From assembly GCF_036885605.1 (NCBI RefSeq), contig NZ_CP142523.1, positions 3,472,001 to 3,536,000 of the forward strand: DNA of 64,000 bases, in the 5' to 3' direction. Shown here piece by piece: positions 9,097-17,147 of this stretch. The DNA is from Janthinobacterium sp. TB1-E2 (GTDB taxonomy: Bacteria > Pseudomonadota > Gammaproteobacteria > Burkholderiales > Burkholderiaceae_D). A program made the translations under genes and the position numbers. How positions within the stretch are numbered: the first letter of the stretch is position 1; the number at the start of each line of letters is the position of its first letter. Under the pieces are notes generated by a model. The model saw only the letters and a list, made by a program, of their open reading frames with translations. It was not told the origin of the DNA and did not search any database.

Positions 9097-9126
9097 GTCG
9101 GCTTACGCCCGTTGGGCTAAGCCGAC
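9097..9126. repeat. REP-like hairpin 2
   Basis: Arms GTCGGCTTA (9097-9105) and TAAGCCGAC (9118-9126) are perfectly complementary, with an inner GCCC/GGGC stem and a short loop. It lies next to the element at 9034-9077 with a related sequence pattern (GTCNGNTTA...). It could also act as a transcription terminator. Confidence 0.75.
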
Positions 9127-9272
9127 CTACGATTCGATGGGGTAGCCCCACGCGGGAAAAGACCGTGCGCCGGGCAGGGTTTTAGGGGTGGTAATAGGGC
9201 AGTCACCCCCGGCGTGGCATCAAATATGCTAAGTTGCGTCTGCAAATCCTGCCGATACCGACCCGGACGCCC

Positions 9273-10226
9273 ATGCCACCCGACCTCCTCATCCTCGCTC
9301 CCAGCCCTTCGGCTGCCGTCAACGCGCAGCTGGAACAGCAATACACCTGTCATCACGCCTGGCAAGTGCCGGCGGACGAGCGCCACGCCTGGCTGGCCAA
9401 GCGCGCGCCGTCTGTCCGCGCCGTCGTCACGACGGGCGCGCTGGGCTTGAACGCCACCGACATGGGCTTGCTGCCGAATCTGGAAATTGTCGCCGTCAAT
9501 GGCGTGGGTCTCGATGGCGTGGCGCTCGACGTGGCGCGCGAACGGGGCATCGCCGTCACCACCACGCCGAACGTGCTGACGGACGACGTGGCCGACGTGG
9601 CGTTGGCCCTGCTGCTGGCCAGCGCGCGGCACATCGTGGCGCTCGACCGCTTCGTGCGCGACGGCGGCTGGGAGCGCCGCGAGGCCATCGCCCCGGCATC
9701 GAGCCTGCGCGGCAAGACGGCCGGCATCTTCGGTTTCGGCCAGATCGGCCAGGCCATCGCGCTGCGCCTGGCCGCTTTCGGCGTCCATGTCCGCTACTTC
9801 CAGCCGCGCGCCATTGCCGATACTACTGTGCCGCGCGCGGAATCGCTGCTGGCCCTGGCGCAGGAAAGCGATTACCTGATCGTCTGCGCGCCGGGCACGC
9901 CCGCCACGCGCAAGATCGTCGACCGCACCATACTCGACGCGCTCGGCCCGCAAGGCACCCTGATCAACATCGCCCGTGGCGCGCTGATCGATGAAGACGC
10001 CATGACCGCCGCCTTGCAGGATGGCCACCTGGGCGCGGCCGGTCTCGACGTGTTTGCGGACGAACCGCGCGTACCAAATGCCTTGCGCGTCTTACCCAAC
10101 GTCGTGCTCACGCCGCACGTGGGCAGCCTGACCGTGGAAACGCGGCACGCCATGGGCCAGCTGGTCGTCGATAACCTGGCCGCGCACTTCGCCGGCTTGC
10201 CCTTGCCGACACCCGTAAAGCCATAA
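9273..10226 (+). CDS. D-2-hydroxyacid dehydrogenase (NAD(P)-dependent)
   Basis: 317 aa from the ATG at 9273; an in-frame TTG at 9234 is a less likely start. The Rossmann fold is marked by GIFGFGQIGQAIA (GxGxxG). The catalytic set is visible: Arg in NIARGALID, Glu in DEPRVP and His in TPHVGSLT, as in hydroxypyruvate/glyoxylate and 2-ketogluconate reductases. It reduces 2-oxo acids to D-2-hydroxyacids in the cytoplasm. The physiological substrate is unresolved. It stands downstream of the REP-like elements and 28 bp before ltrA. Confidence 0.92.
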   Translation: MPPDLLILAPSPSAAVNAQLEQQYTCHHAWQVPADERHAWLAKRAPSVRAVVTTGALGLNATDMGLLPNLEIVAVNGVGLDGVALDVARERGIAVTTTPNVLTDDVADVALALLLASARHIVALDRFVRDGGWERREAIAPASSLRGKTAGIFGFGQIGQAIALRLAAFGVHVRYFQPRAIADTTVPRAESLLALAQESDYLIVCAPGTPATRKIVDRTILDALGPQGTLINIARGALIDEDAMTAALQDGHLGAAGLDVFADEPRVPNALRVLPNVVLTPHVGSLTVETRHAMGQLVVDNLAAHFAGLPLPTPVKP

Positions 10227-10254
10227 AGTCCAGAATCAACCGTTTTAATCAAGC

Positions 10255-11463
10255 ATGAATGAAAGAGTAGCTATGGAATTGACAAAATCGCTGTTGCGCA
10301 CGCGCGGCGGGCTGGACAGCGGCAAGGTGGGCATGATCGAGCTGTTCTTCGACCTCGTGTTCGTATTTGCCGTGACGCAACTTTCGCACGGCTTGCTGGC
10401 CCACCTGAGCGCCATGGGCTGGCTGCAGACGGGTCTGCTGCTGATGGCCGTCTGGTGGGTATGGATCTTCACGTCGTGGATCACCAACTGGCTCGACCCC
10501 GAACGCATTCCCGTGCGCATCAGCCTGTTTGCGCTGATGCTGGGCGGCCTGATCATGTCGGCCTCGATCCCCGAAGCGTTCGGCACACGGGGCCTGGCCT
10601 TTGCCGGCGCTTACGTCGCCATGCAGGTGGGCCGGCCCCTGTTTGCCTGGTGGGCCGTGCGCCATGAAGCGCTGTCGCGCCGCCGCAATTTCCAGCGCAT
10701 CGCCCTGTGGGCCGTGCTGTCCGGCATCTTCTGGATCGCCGGCGGCATGGCGTCGCCCGAAGAGCGCATCTTCTGGTGGATGCTGGCACTGGCGATCGAC
10801 CTGGCCGGCCCCTGGATGCAGTTCGGCCTGCCGGGCCTGGGCCGCTCGACGACGGCCGACTGGGACGTCGACGGCAGCCACATGGCCGAACGCTGCGGCC
10901 TGTTCGTCATCATCGCCCTCGGTGAATCGTTGCTGGTGACGGGCGCAACGTTCGCGGGCCTGGAATGGACGGCCGCCAACTGGCTGGGCTTCATGTCGGC
11001 CCTGGTCGGCAGCATCGCCATGTGGTGGATCTACTTTGACACGGGCGCCGAGGCGGGCCACCACCGCATCGCCCACTCGAAAGACCCGGGCCGCATCGCC
11101 CGCAAGGCCTACACGTATATCCACGTGCTGATCGTGGGCGGCGTGATCGTCAGCGCCGTGGCCGATGAACTGGCCCTCGTGCATCCGGACGAAGCGAGCT
11201 TCGCCGGCATCAGCGCCTTGCTGGGCGGCCCGATCCTGTATTTGCTGGGCAATGCGCTGTTCAAATGGGTCAGCAGCGAGCGCGCCGCGCCGCCGCTGTC
11301 GCATCTGCTGGGGATTTTGATCATCCTGGCGCTGATCCCGATGGCCTACGGCCGCCTGTATTCGCCCCTGACCCTGGCCTCCATCACCAGCTGCGTGCTG
11401 GTGTTGGTGGCCGTGTGGGAACATATGGCGCTGCGCCGTCCGCCACCGGAGATCGATCCCTGA
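10255..11463 (+). CDS. Low temperature requirement protein A (LtrA) family membrane protein
   Basis: 402 aa, polytopic (about ten hydrophobic helices). The N-terminus contains the family signature VGMIELFFDLVFVFAVTQLS, and later AERCGLFVIIALGESLLVTG. LtrA proteins are inner-membrane proteins named from a Listeria cold-growth gene; the biochemical function is unknown. An alternative start at 10273 (MELTKS) has AAAGAG upstream and is about as likely as the one used. It is on the same strand 28 bp after the dehydrogenase gene. Confidence 0.93.
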   Translation: MNERVAMELTKSLLRTRGGLDSGKVGMIELFFDLVFVFAVTQLSHGLLAHLSAMGWLQTGLLLMAVWWVWIFTSWITNWLDPERIPVRISLFALMLGGLIMSASIPEAFGTRGLAFAGAYVAMQVGRPLFAWWAVRHEALSRRRNFQRIALWAVLSGIFWIAGGMASPEERIFWWMLALAIDLAGPWMQFGLPGLGRSTTADWDVDGSHMAERCGLFVIIALGESLLVTGATFAGLEWTAANWLGFMSALVGSIAMWWIYFDTGAEAGHHRIAHSKDPGRIARKAYTYIHVLIVGGVIVSAVADELALVHPDEASFAGISALLGGPILYLLGNALFKWVSSERAAPPLSHLLGILIILALIPMAYGRLYSPLTLASITSCVLVLVAVWEHMALRRPPPEIDP

Positions 11464-11470
11464 TGCTTGC

Positions 11471-12001
11471 TTAGCCGGGCGGCGCGATGCCGTCCGGATC
11501 GCTGCGCGTATCGAGCTGCAGCTGCAGGAACGCCAGGTCCAGCCAGGCGCCGAACTTGGTACCCACCTGGCGCATCAATCCCACTTCCTCGAAGCCCAGC
11601 TGCTTGTGCAGGGCGATCGAGCCGGCATTGCCCGCCTCGATGCCCGCCACCATCACGTGCTTGCCCAGGCCGCGCGCCCGCGCGATCAATTCCACCATCA
11701 AGGCCTTGCCGACGCCGGCACCCCGGCGATCGGCGCGCACGTACACGGAATGCTCGACCGTATGCCGGAAACCCTCGAACGGGCGCCAGTCGCCGAACGA
11801 GGCGTAGCCGGCCACATTTTCCTCTGCATCGATGGCGACGAGCACCGGGTAGCCGGCCCGCTGGCGGTCGGCCAGCCAGGCGGCGCGGTTGGCCGCATCG
11901 ACCGTGCGTTCATTCCAGATCGCCAGGGTATTGCTGACGGCATCGTTGTAGATGGCCAGTATGGCCTCGATATCGCCCGCATGGGCATCGCGTATCTGCA
12001 T
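11471..12001 (-). CDS. GNAT N-acetyltransferase, phosphinothricin/methionine-sulfoximine type
   Basis: 176 aa cytoplasmic enzyme. The sequence follows the Pat/MddA subfamily closely: start MQIRDAHAGDIEAILAIYND, core RHTVEHSVYVRADRRGAGVGKAL with the acetyl-CoA pyrophosphate loop (RRGAGVGK), and NAGSIALHKQLGFEEVG. This subfamily acetylates phosphinothricin, methionine sulfoximine or related toxic amino acids. It is divergent from the XRE-cupin gene at 12093, which may regulate it, and ends 7 bp from the convergent ltrA gene. Confidence 0.9.
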   Translation of the reverse strand: MQIRDAHAGDIEAILAIYNDAVSNTLAIWNERTVDAANRAAWLADRQRAGYPVLVAIDAEENVAGYASFGDWRPFEGFRHTVEHSVYVRADRRGAGVGKALMVELIARARGLGKHVMVAGIEAGNAGSIALHKQLGFEEVGLMRQVGTKFGAWLDLAFLQLQLDTRSDPDGIAPPG

Positions 12002-12002
12002 G

Positions 12003-12067
12003 TTGCTCTCCTCGTCAAGCGTCTACTATAATGGACAAATCATAGATTGCCGCTCACCGCTTGTCCA
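12003..12067 (+). promoter_or_regulatory. Promoter and spaced inverted repeat between GNAT and XRE-cupin genes
   Basis: TTGCTC (12003-12008) and TATAAT (12027-12032), 18 bp apart, make a plausible sigma-70 promoter for the rightward regulator. An inverted repeat, TGGACAA (12032-12038) and TTGTCCA (12061-12067), overlaps its -10 box and is a candidate operator for the regulator. Confidence 0.5.
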
Positions 12068-12092
12068 ATAAAATCCGAATGGAAGCCGATAC

Positions 12093-12659
12093 ATGTCCAC
12101 TAAACCAGACGAATTGAATCAGCGCATCGGCGCCAGGGTGCGCCTCGAGCGGGAAAACCTGGGCTGGTCGCTGACGGACCTGGCGGCCCGCTCGGGCGTG
12201 TCGCGCGCGATGGTGCACAAGGTGGAGCGGGGTGATTGCAGCCCCACGGCCACCTTGCTGGCGCGGCTGTCGGGCGCCTTCGACCTGAGCATGTCCGAGC
12301 TGATCGCCCGCGCCGAGATGCGGGCCGGGCGCTTGCTGCGTCAGGCCGAGCAGCCCGTGTGGGTCGACCCGCAAAGCGGCTATGTGCGGCGGCACGTGTC
12401 GCCCGCGTCCGACATGCCGCTCGACCTCGTGCATATTACCTTGCCGCCGGGCGCCGTGGTGGCCATGCCGGCCGCCGCCTATGTATCGCGGCGACAACTG
12501 ATATGGTCGCTCAGCGGCAGCCTCGTCTTCATTGAAGGGGAGACCCGCCACGTGCTGGACGAGGGCGATTGCCTGGAACTGGGTCCGCCCGCCGACTGCG
12601 TGTTCAAGAATGAAACGGCCACCGCCTGCACCTACGCCGTGGCGGTATTGAAGAACTGA
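12093..12659 (+). CDS. XRE-family regulator with C-terminal cupin domain
   Basis: 188 aa. A helix-turn-helix at about 12-66 (LGWSLTDLAARSGVSRAMVHKVERG) precedes a cupin beta-barrel (about 110-185, with PPGAVV, SGSLVFIEGE and LEEGD-like turns). Such proteins (PuuR/SutR-like layout) bind DNA as dimers and sense small molecules, often amino acids or amines. Divergence from a toxic-amino-acid-type acetyltransferase suggests it controls that gene and itself, probably through the inverted repeat at 12032-12067. The effector is unknown. Confidence 0.92.
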   Translation: MSTKPDELNQRIGARVRLERENLGWSLTDLAARSGVSRAMVHKVERGDCSPTATLLARLSGAFDLSMSELIARAEMRAGRLLRQAEQPVWVDPQSGYVRRHVSPASDMPLDLVHITLPPGAVVAMPAAAYVSRRQLIWSLSGSLVFIEGETRHVLDEGDCLELGPPADCVFKNETATACTYAVAVLKN

Positions 12660-12661
12660 GG

Positions 12662-13537
12662 TCAATCCAGCGCCGCCACGCGCAGCTGGGCAATGAAGGC
12701 GCGCGTGGCGGGCGCCTGTTCGTGGCGGCGGAAGGCCACGGCGATTTCCGAGCTGATCTGCGGCCCTGCCAGCTCGCGGAACACCACGCCCGGCAATTGC
12801 ACGCTGGCCATCACGGAGTGGGGCACGATGGCGCAACCGACGCCCAGCGACACTTCCGTCAGCACGGCCACCAAGCTGCCCGGGCGCGACACCACCTGCG
12901 CCGCAAAGCCGCCGCGCCGGCTCACTTCCAACGTTCCCAATTCCTGTTCCGGCACGATGAACGCCTGCTGCGCCAGCGCGGCCGGCGCCGCCGCATCAAA
13001 CGAAGCCAGCGGGCTGTCCGCCTGCACGGCCAGCACGAAGCGGTCGCGCAGCAAGACCACGCTGTCCAGTCCGTCCGGCAGGTGCAGGGGCGGGCGCACG
13101 AACGCCAGGTCCACGCGGCCCTGGTCCAGCAAGCCGGGCAGGGTATCCATCGCGTATTCGCGCGCACCGATGTGGATGCCGGGGTGGCTGGCGCGAAAGC
13201 GGGCAAACTGGTCCTGCAGCACGCCGGAGTAGGCGGCCGAGGCCACGTAGCCAATTTCCAGCCGTCCCAGTTCGCCCCGTCCCGCCCGCCGCGCCACTTC
13301 CTGCGCCTGCGCCAGCTGCCCCAGCGCGCGCGTGGCTTCGATGACGAACAATTCTCCGGCGGCCGTCAGGGACACGGCGCGCTTGCTGCGCTGGAACAAG
13401 CGCGTGCCCAGCAGCTGCTCCGTTTCCTGCACCTGCTTGGTCAGCGCGGGCGGAGAAATACCGAGTTCCGCGGCGGCCCGCGCGAAGTGCAGGCTGTGCG
13501 CGACGGCCAGCACGCAGCGGAAATGCCGCAGTTCCAT
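12662..13537 (-). CDS. LysR-family transcriptional regulator
   Basis: 291 aa from the ATG at 13537; an upstream in-frame ATG at 13558 sits almost on a TATAAT sequence and is less likely. The N-terminal winged HTH (MELRHFRCVLAVAHSLHFARA ... LGISPPALTKQVQ) is followed by a periplasmic-binding-protein-like effector domain. It is divergent from the DHA2 efflux gene at 13622, 84 bp away, so it probably controls that pump. It converges on the XRE-cupin gene with only 2 bp between stops. Confidence 0.93.
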   Translation of the reverse strand: MELRHFRCVLAVAHSLHFARAAAELGISPPALTKQVQETEQLLGTRLFQRSKRAVSLTAAGELFVIEATRALGQLAQAQEVARRAGRGELGRLEIGYVASAAYSGVLQDQFARFRASHPGIHIGAREYAMDTLPGLLDQGRVDLAFVRPPLHLPDGLDSVVLLRDRFVLAVQADSPLASFDAAAPAALAQQAFIVPEQELGTLEVSRRGGFAAQVVSRPGSLVAVLTEVSLGVGCAIVPHSVMASVQLPGVVFRELAGPQISSEIAVAFRRHEQAPATRAFIAQLRVAALD

Positions 13538-13621
13538 CTCTTTATCTGTATTCACCATGGGTAAATTATAAGGTGGCTGTCTTATAACAGGAAATAATAC
13601 AAGCGTGCTTACAATCGGGGC

Positions 13622-15118
13622 ATGAAGAATACCAACTGGACCTTATATACGTGCTCGGGCGTGTGCGCGCTGATCATGCTCGACACCAACGTCGTGGCCG
13701 TCTCCCTGCCGTCGATCGCCCGCTCGCTCAACGCCAGCTTCGTCGACGTGGAATGGGTGGTCAGCGCCTACATGCTGGCGTTCGCCTCGTTCCTGCTGCC
13801 GGCCGGCAGCATCGCCGACCGCCTGGGCCGGCGCACGGTGATGCTGTTCGGCTTGGCCGTGTTCGCGCTGGCGTCGCTGCTGTGCGGCTTGGCGTGGACG
13901 CCGTTCGTGCTCAACGTGGCGCGTGCCGTCAAGGGCCTGGGCGCCGCGCTGCTGCTGACCTCCGCCTTGGCCGTCATCGGCCACACCTTTCATGCGGAAA
14001 AGGAGCGGGCGCGCGCCTGGTCCGTATGGGGCGCGGCCATGGGCGTGGCCATGACGGTGGCGCCCTTGCTGGGCGGCCTGATCACAAGCGCCATCAACTG
14101 GCGCTGGATTTTCTACCTGAACCTGCCCGTCGTCGCTATCCTGATGTGGCTCGTAGGCAAGCACGTGGACGAATCGAAAGATGCGTCCAACGCCAGTTTC
14201 GACCCGCTTGGCGCGGCATTATTCTCCGCTGGCCTGTTCGCCATCATCTGGGGCTTGATCGACGCCAGCGTGGCGGGCTGGTCCAGCCGCGCCACCGTGC
14301 TGCGTTTTGTGGCCGGTGCGGCCCTGTTGGCCGTGTTCGTGCTGGTGGAACGGCGCCAGCGCGCACCCATGGTCGATCTGTCGCTGTTTGGCCGCCGCGT
14401 GTTCGTCGGCGCCGTGCTGGGCATGTTCGGCTATGCGATCGCCGCGCAAGTGATGATGACCTTCCTGCCGCTGTACTTGCAGAACGCCTTCGGCTTTTCC
14501 GCCGTGCTGGCCGGCTGCGCCATGCTGCCGTTTGCCGTCGCCATGGTGGTGCTGTCCCGTCTGGCGCCGCGCGCCATGCGTCATCTGGACGACCGCGGCA
14601 TTCTGGTGACGGGCTTGCTGATCGTCGCCGTGGGCAACGTGGCCACGGCGCTGGCCGCCGCCAGCCTGCAGTACGGATGGGTGGCGGCGGGCATGATCGT
14701 CACGGGCGCGGGAGCGGGATTGCTCAACGGCACCACGCAAAAAGCCATCCTTGCCTGTATCCCGCGCGAGCGCACGGGCATGGGCTCGGGCATCAGCACG
14801 ACGACGCGCTTTGTCGGCATCATGCTGGCCGTCGGTGCGCTGGGCGCCGTGCTGGCCATGCGCACGGCAGCCTCGTTCGACAAGCTGGCGTGGCTGCACG
14901 GCTTGAAGGCCTCGCCTGAAATGATCGGCCGTATCGTCGCCGGCAACGCGGCCGACGCTTTCGGCCAGCTACCGCCCGCGATGCAGGCCGTGGCGCAGGA
15001 AGCGGCGCGCCACGCCTTCATCGACGGTTTTGCCAGCGTGCTGTACCTGGCTGGCGGACTGGCGGCCGTGGTGGCGGCGCTCGTGTTCGTGCTGGCGCGA
15101 CCGCTGGAAAAGATGTAA
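13622..15118 (+). CDS. DHA2-family (14-TM) MFS drug efflux transporter
   Basis: 498 aa inner-membrane protein. TM1 carries the drug/H+ antiporter motif MLDTNVVAVSLPSIA, and the first cytoplasmic loop carries motif A (DRLGRRTVM). Length and the fourteen hydrophobic segments fit EmrB/QacA-type proton-driven exporters. No membrane-fusion partner is adjacent, so it may work alone at the inner membrane. Its expression is likely set by the divergent LysR regulator. Substrates cannot be predicted. Confidence 0.93.
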   Translation: MKNTNWTLYTCSGVCALIMLDTNVVAVSLPSIARSLNASFVDVEWVVSAYMLAFASFLLPAGSIADRLGRRTVMLFGLAVFALASLLCGLAWTPFVLNVARAVKGLGAALLLTSALAVIGHTFHAEKERARAWSVWGAAMGVAMTVAPLLGGLITSAINWRWIFYLNLPVVAILMWLVGKHVDESKDASNASFDPLGAALFSAGLFAIIWGLIDASVAGWSSRATVLRFVAGAALLAVFVLVERRQRAPMVDLSLFGRRVFVGAVLGMFGYAIAAQVMMTFLPLYLQNAFGFSAVLAGCAMLPFAVAMVVLSRLAPRAMRHLDDRGILVTGLLIVAVGNVATALAAASLQYGWVAAGMIVTGAGAGLLNGTTQKAILACIPRERTGMGSGISTTTRFVGIMLAVGALGAVLAMRTAASFDKLAWLHGLKASPEMIGRIVAGNAADAFGQLPPAMQAVAQEAARHAFIDGFASVLYLAGGLAAVVAALVFVLARPLEKM

Positions 15119-15210
15119 CTGTTCAGCAATATCCGCGTGCGCAGCCTGCACTTGTAATATGATGCCAGCGAGCAATACATAGCAATCATATAACTACCGC
15201 AGGTAATCAC

Positions 15211-16794
15211 ATGCGCAGAAAACGGATCATCATTACCAGTGTGCTGGTGGCAGTCATCGGCGTGGCCGCCCCCCTGAGCCTGGCCTTCTATTTGTCGTCC
15301 GTGCGCGCCGAGCAGGGCGAGCAGGAACGCCTGCGCCTGCTGGCAGGCTATGCGCTCGAGCGCGCCCACCGGTCGATCGCCTCGGCCAGCATGGCCCTGC
15401 GCAGCGCCGATGCGCTGGACCTGGCGCCGTGTTCGGAAGCGCATGTCCAGCAGTTGCGCCGCATCACCATCACCACGCGCAGCATCGACGATATCGGCTA
15501 TGTCGAAAACGGCTTGCTCAAATGCACGTCGAACGGCATGGAGGAAGCGCGCATCGCCGTCACGCCCGCGGACTTTACCCTCGACAATGGTATGGGCCTC
15601 GATTTCAACCTGCGCCCCGTCGTCAGCGGCGGCAAGCGCATGGTGGGCTTGTCCTACCGCGCCTATAAGGTGTTGATCGATCCCGTGCGCTTTTCCGACG
15701 TCATCGTCGACAACGACATCCAGATGGCCGTGGCCATCGGCAAGGGTGGCGTGCTCGACACCTTGCACCATCCGGACCCGGCACTGGTCAAGACCCTGCT
15801 CGCCGGCAAGGGAGAGACGGGCAATGGGACGGCGGACACGCTGGCGCGCGAGGACAGCATTCATGCGACGCTGTACCGCGATGGCTTGACGGCCGTCATG
15901 ATCGAGCCACGCAGCAAGCTCAGCGAAAGGCTGCGCCGCGAACAGTTGCTGCTCTTGCCGCTGGGCCTGTTGATGGCCGCCTTCATCGTCGGCATCGTCG
16001 TGTGGCTGTCGCGCCGCCGGCTGTCGCTGCGCGGCGAACTGGAAACGGCCGTCGAGCGGCGTGAATTCTTTGTCCACTATCAACCGATCATCGCGCTCGA
16101 CACGGGCGTGTGCGTGGGCGCCGAGGCGCTGATACGCTGGCGCCGCCCCGACGGCAGCATGATACGCCCCGACCTGTTCATCCCCGTGGCCGAAGAGGCC
16201 GAACTGATACTGCCCATCACGGACCAGGTCATCGCTTGCGTGATCGCCGACATGCGCGCCGCGCTGCTGGCCGACCGCGAGCTGCACATCGCCATCAACC
16301 TGTGCGCCAGCGATATCGAAACGGGCCGGGTGCTCGACGTGCTGGAACGCGCCCTGGCCGGCACCGGCATCGAGGCGCAGCAGATCTGGCTGGAAGCAAC
16401 GGAGCGGGGCTTCATCAACGTGGAAGCGGCCCGCGCCACCATCGAAAAGGCCAGGGCACGGGGCCATGCCGTGGCCATCGACGACTTCGGCACCGGTTAT
16501 TCCAGCCTGTCGAGCCTGCAAAACCTGCCGCTCGACGCCTTGAAAATCGATAAATCCTTCGTCGACACCATCGGCACGGACGCGGCCACCAGCAGCGTCA
16601 CGCCGCACATCATCGCCATGGCCCGCACCTTGAACATGCTGATCGTGGCCGAAGGCATCGAAACGCAGCAGCAAGCCGATTATCTGCTGGAACGCAAGGT
16701 AGAATTCGGCCAGGGCTGGCTGTTTGCGAAGGCGCTGCCGGCCGCGGAATTCCTCACCTTTTACCGGGCGCGCCGCGCCCCGTCGTCCACATGA
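15211..16794 (+). CDS. CSS-motif-type EAL-domain cyclic-di-GMP phosphodiesterase
   Basis: 527 aa. TM1 (about 7-29), a periplasmic domain (30-245), TM2 (246-266), then a cytoplasmic EAL domain. In the periplasmic part, Cys74 and the Cys105-Thr-Ser motif match the disulfide-sensing CSS domain, with Thr in place of the first Ser. The EAL domain looks active: EAL at 305-307, NLCASD, EATERGF, DDFGTG, EGIE and QGWLF. It should hydrolyse c-di-GMP when the periplasmic thiols are in the right redox state, linking envelope redox to motility or biofilm. It overlaps the next gene by 4 bp (ATGA). Confidence 0.93.
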   Translation: MRRKRIIITSVLVAVIGVAAPLSLAFYLSSVRAEQGEQERLRLLAGYALERAHRSIASASMALRSADALDLAPCSEAHVQQLRRITITTRSIDDIGYVENGLLKCTSNGMEEARIAVTPADFTLDNGMGLDFNLRPVVSGGKRMVGLSYRAYKVLIDPVRFSDVIVDNDIQMAVAIGKGGVLDTLHHPDPALVKTLLAGKGETGNGTADTLAREDSIHATLYRDGLTAVMIEPRSKLSERLRREQLLLLPLGLLMAAFIVGIVVWLSRRRLSLRGELETAVERREFFVHYQPIIALDTGVCVGAEALIRWRRPDGSMIRPDLFIPVAEEAELILPITDQVIACVIADMRAALLADRELHIAINLCASDIETGRVLDVLERALAGTGIEAQQIWLEATERGFINVEAARATIEKARARGHAVAIDDFGTGYSSLSSLQNLPLDALKIDKSFVDTIGTDAATSSVTPHIIAMARTLNMLIVAEGIETQQQADYLLERKVEFGQGWLFAKALPAAEFLTFYRARRAPSST

Positions 16795-17144
16795 AACAGC
16801 CACGCTTTCCCTATCCCTTGCAGCCGCTGCGCGTCCCCGGCGGCTGGCATATCACCGTCAACACCCTGTTCGAAGTGGAGCCTGGCCCCGATACCATGGA
16901 ATGGTTCAGCAGCGCATTGTTGCTATGGGGCAGCTGCCGCGACACCGGCTACTGCTTCAATTCGCATTTTGAACCGGAAGACGATCCGCAGGGCGAATTC
17001 GTGCTGGAGATGGGCAAGGTGGCATACGACCGCCATGGCAAGATTGTCCAGGGCAGCGACGCCTTCCTCGGCGAGTTTCGCACACGCAGCAAGGCGGCGT
17101 TTGTCGCCCGGGTCGAGCAATTCATGCAGGACCCGGCAGCTTGA
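16791..17144 (+). CDS. Hypothetical protein coupled to the EAL gene
   Basis: 117 aa, soluble, no signal peptide, not recognised. It is rich in aromatic residues, with two Cys in WGSCRDTGYC. Its ATG overlaps the stop of the EAL phosphodiesterase gene (ATGA), so it is translationally coupled and may work with it. It ends 3 bp before the convergent AmpH-like gene. Confidence 0.75.
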   Translation: MKQPRFPYPLQPLRVPGGWHITVNTLFEVEPGPDTMEWFSSALLLWGSCRDTGYCFNSHFEPEDDPQGEFVLEMGKVAYDRHGKIVQGSDAFLGEFRTRSKAAFVARVEQFMQDPAA

Positions 17145-17147
17145 TTT

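Noticed and set aside
14581-16803. 740-codon open frame on the minus strand across the MFS and EAL genes
   Set aside because: It is antisense to two well-supported genes. Its sequence is low-complexity, rich in Gln, His, Arg and Ala, and has no domain, as is usual for shadows of GC-rich genes.
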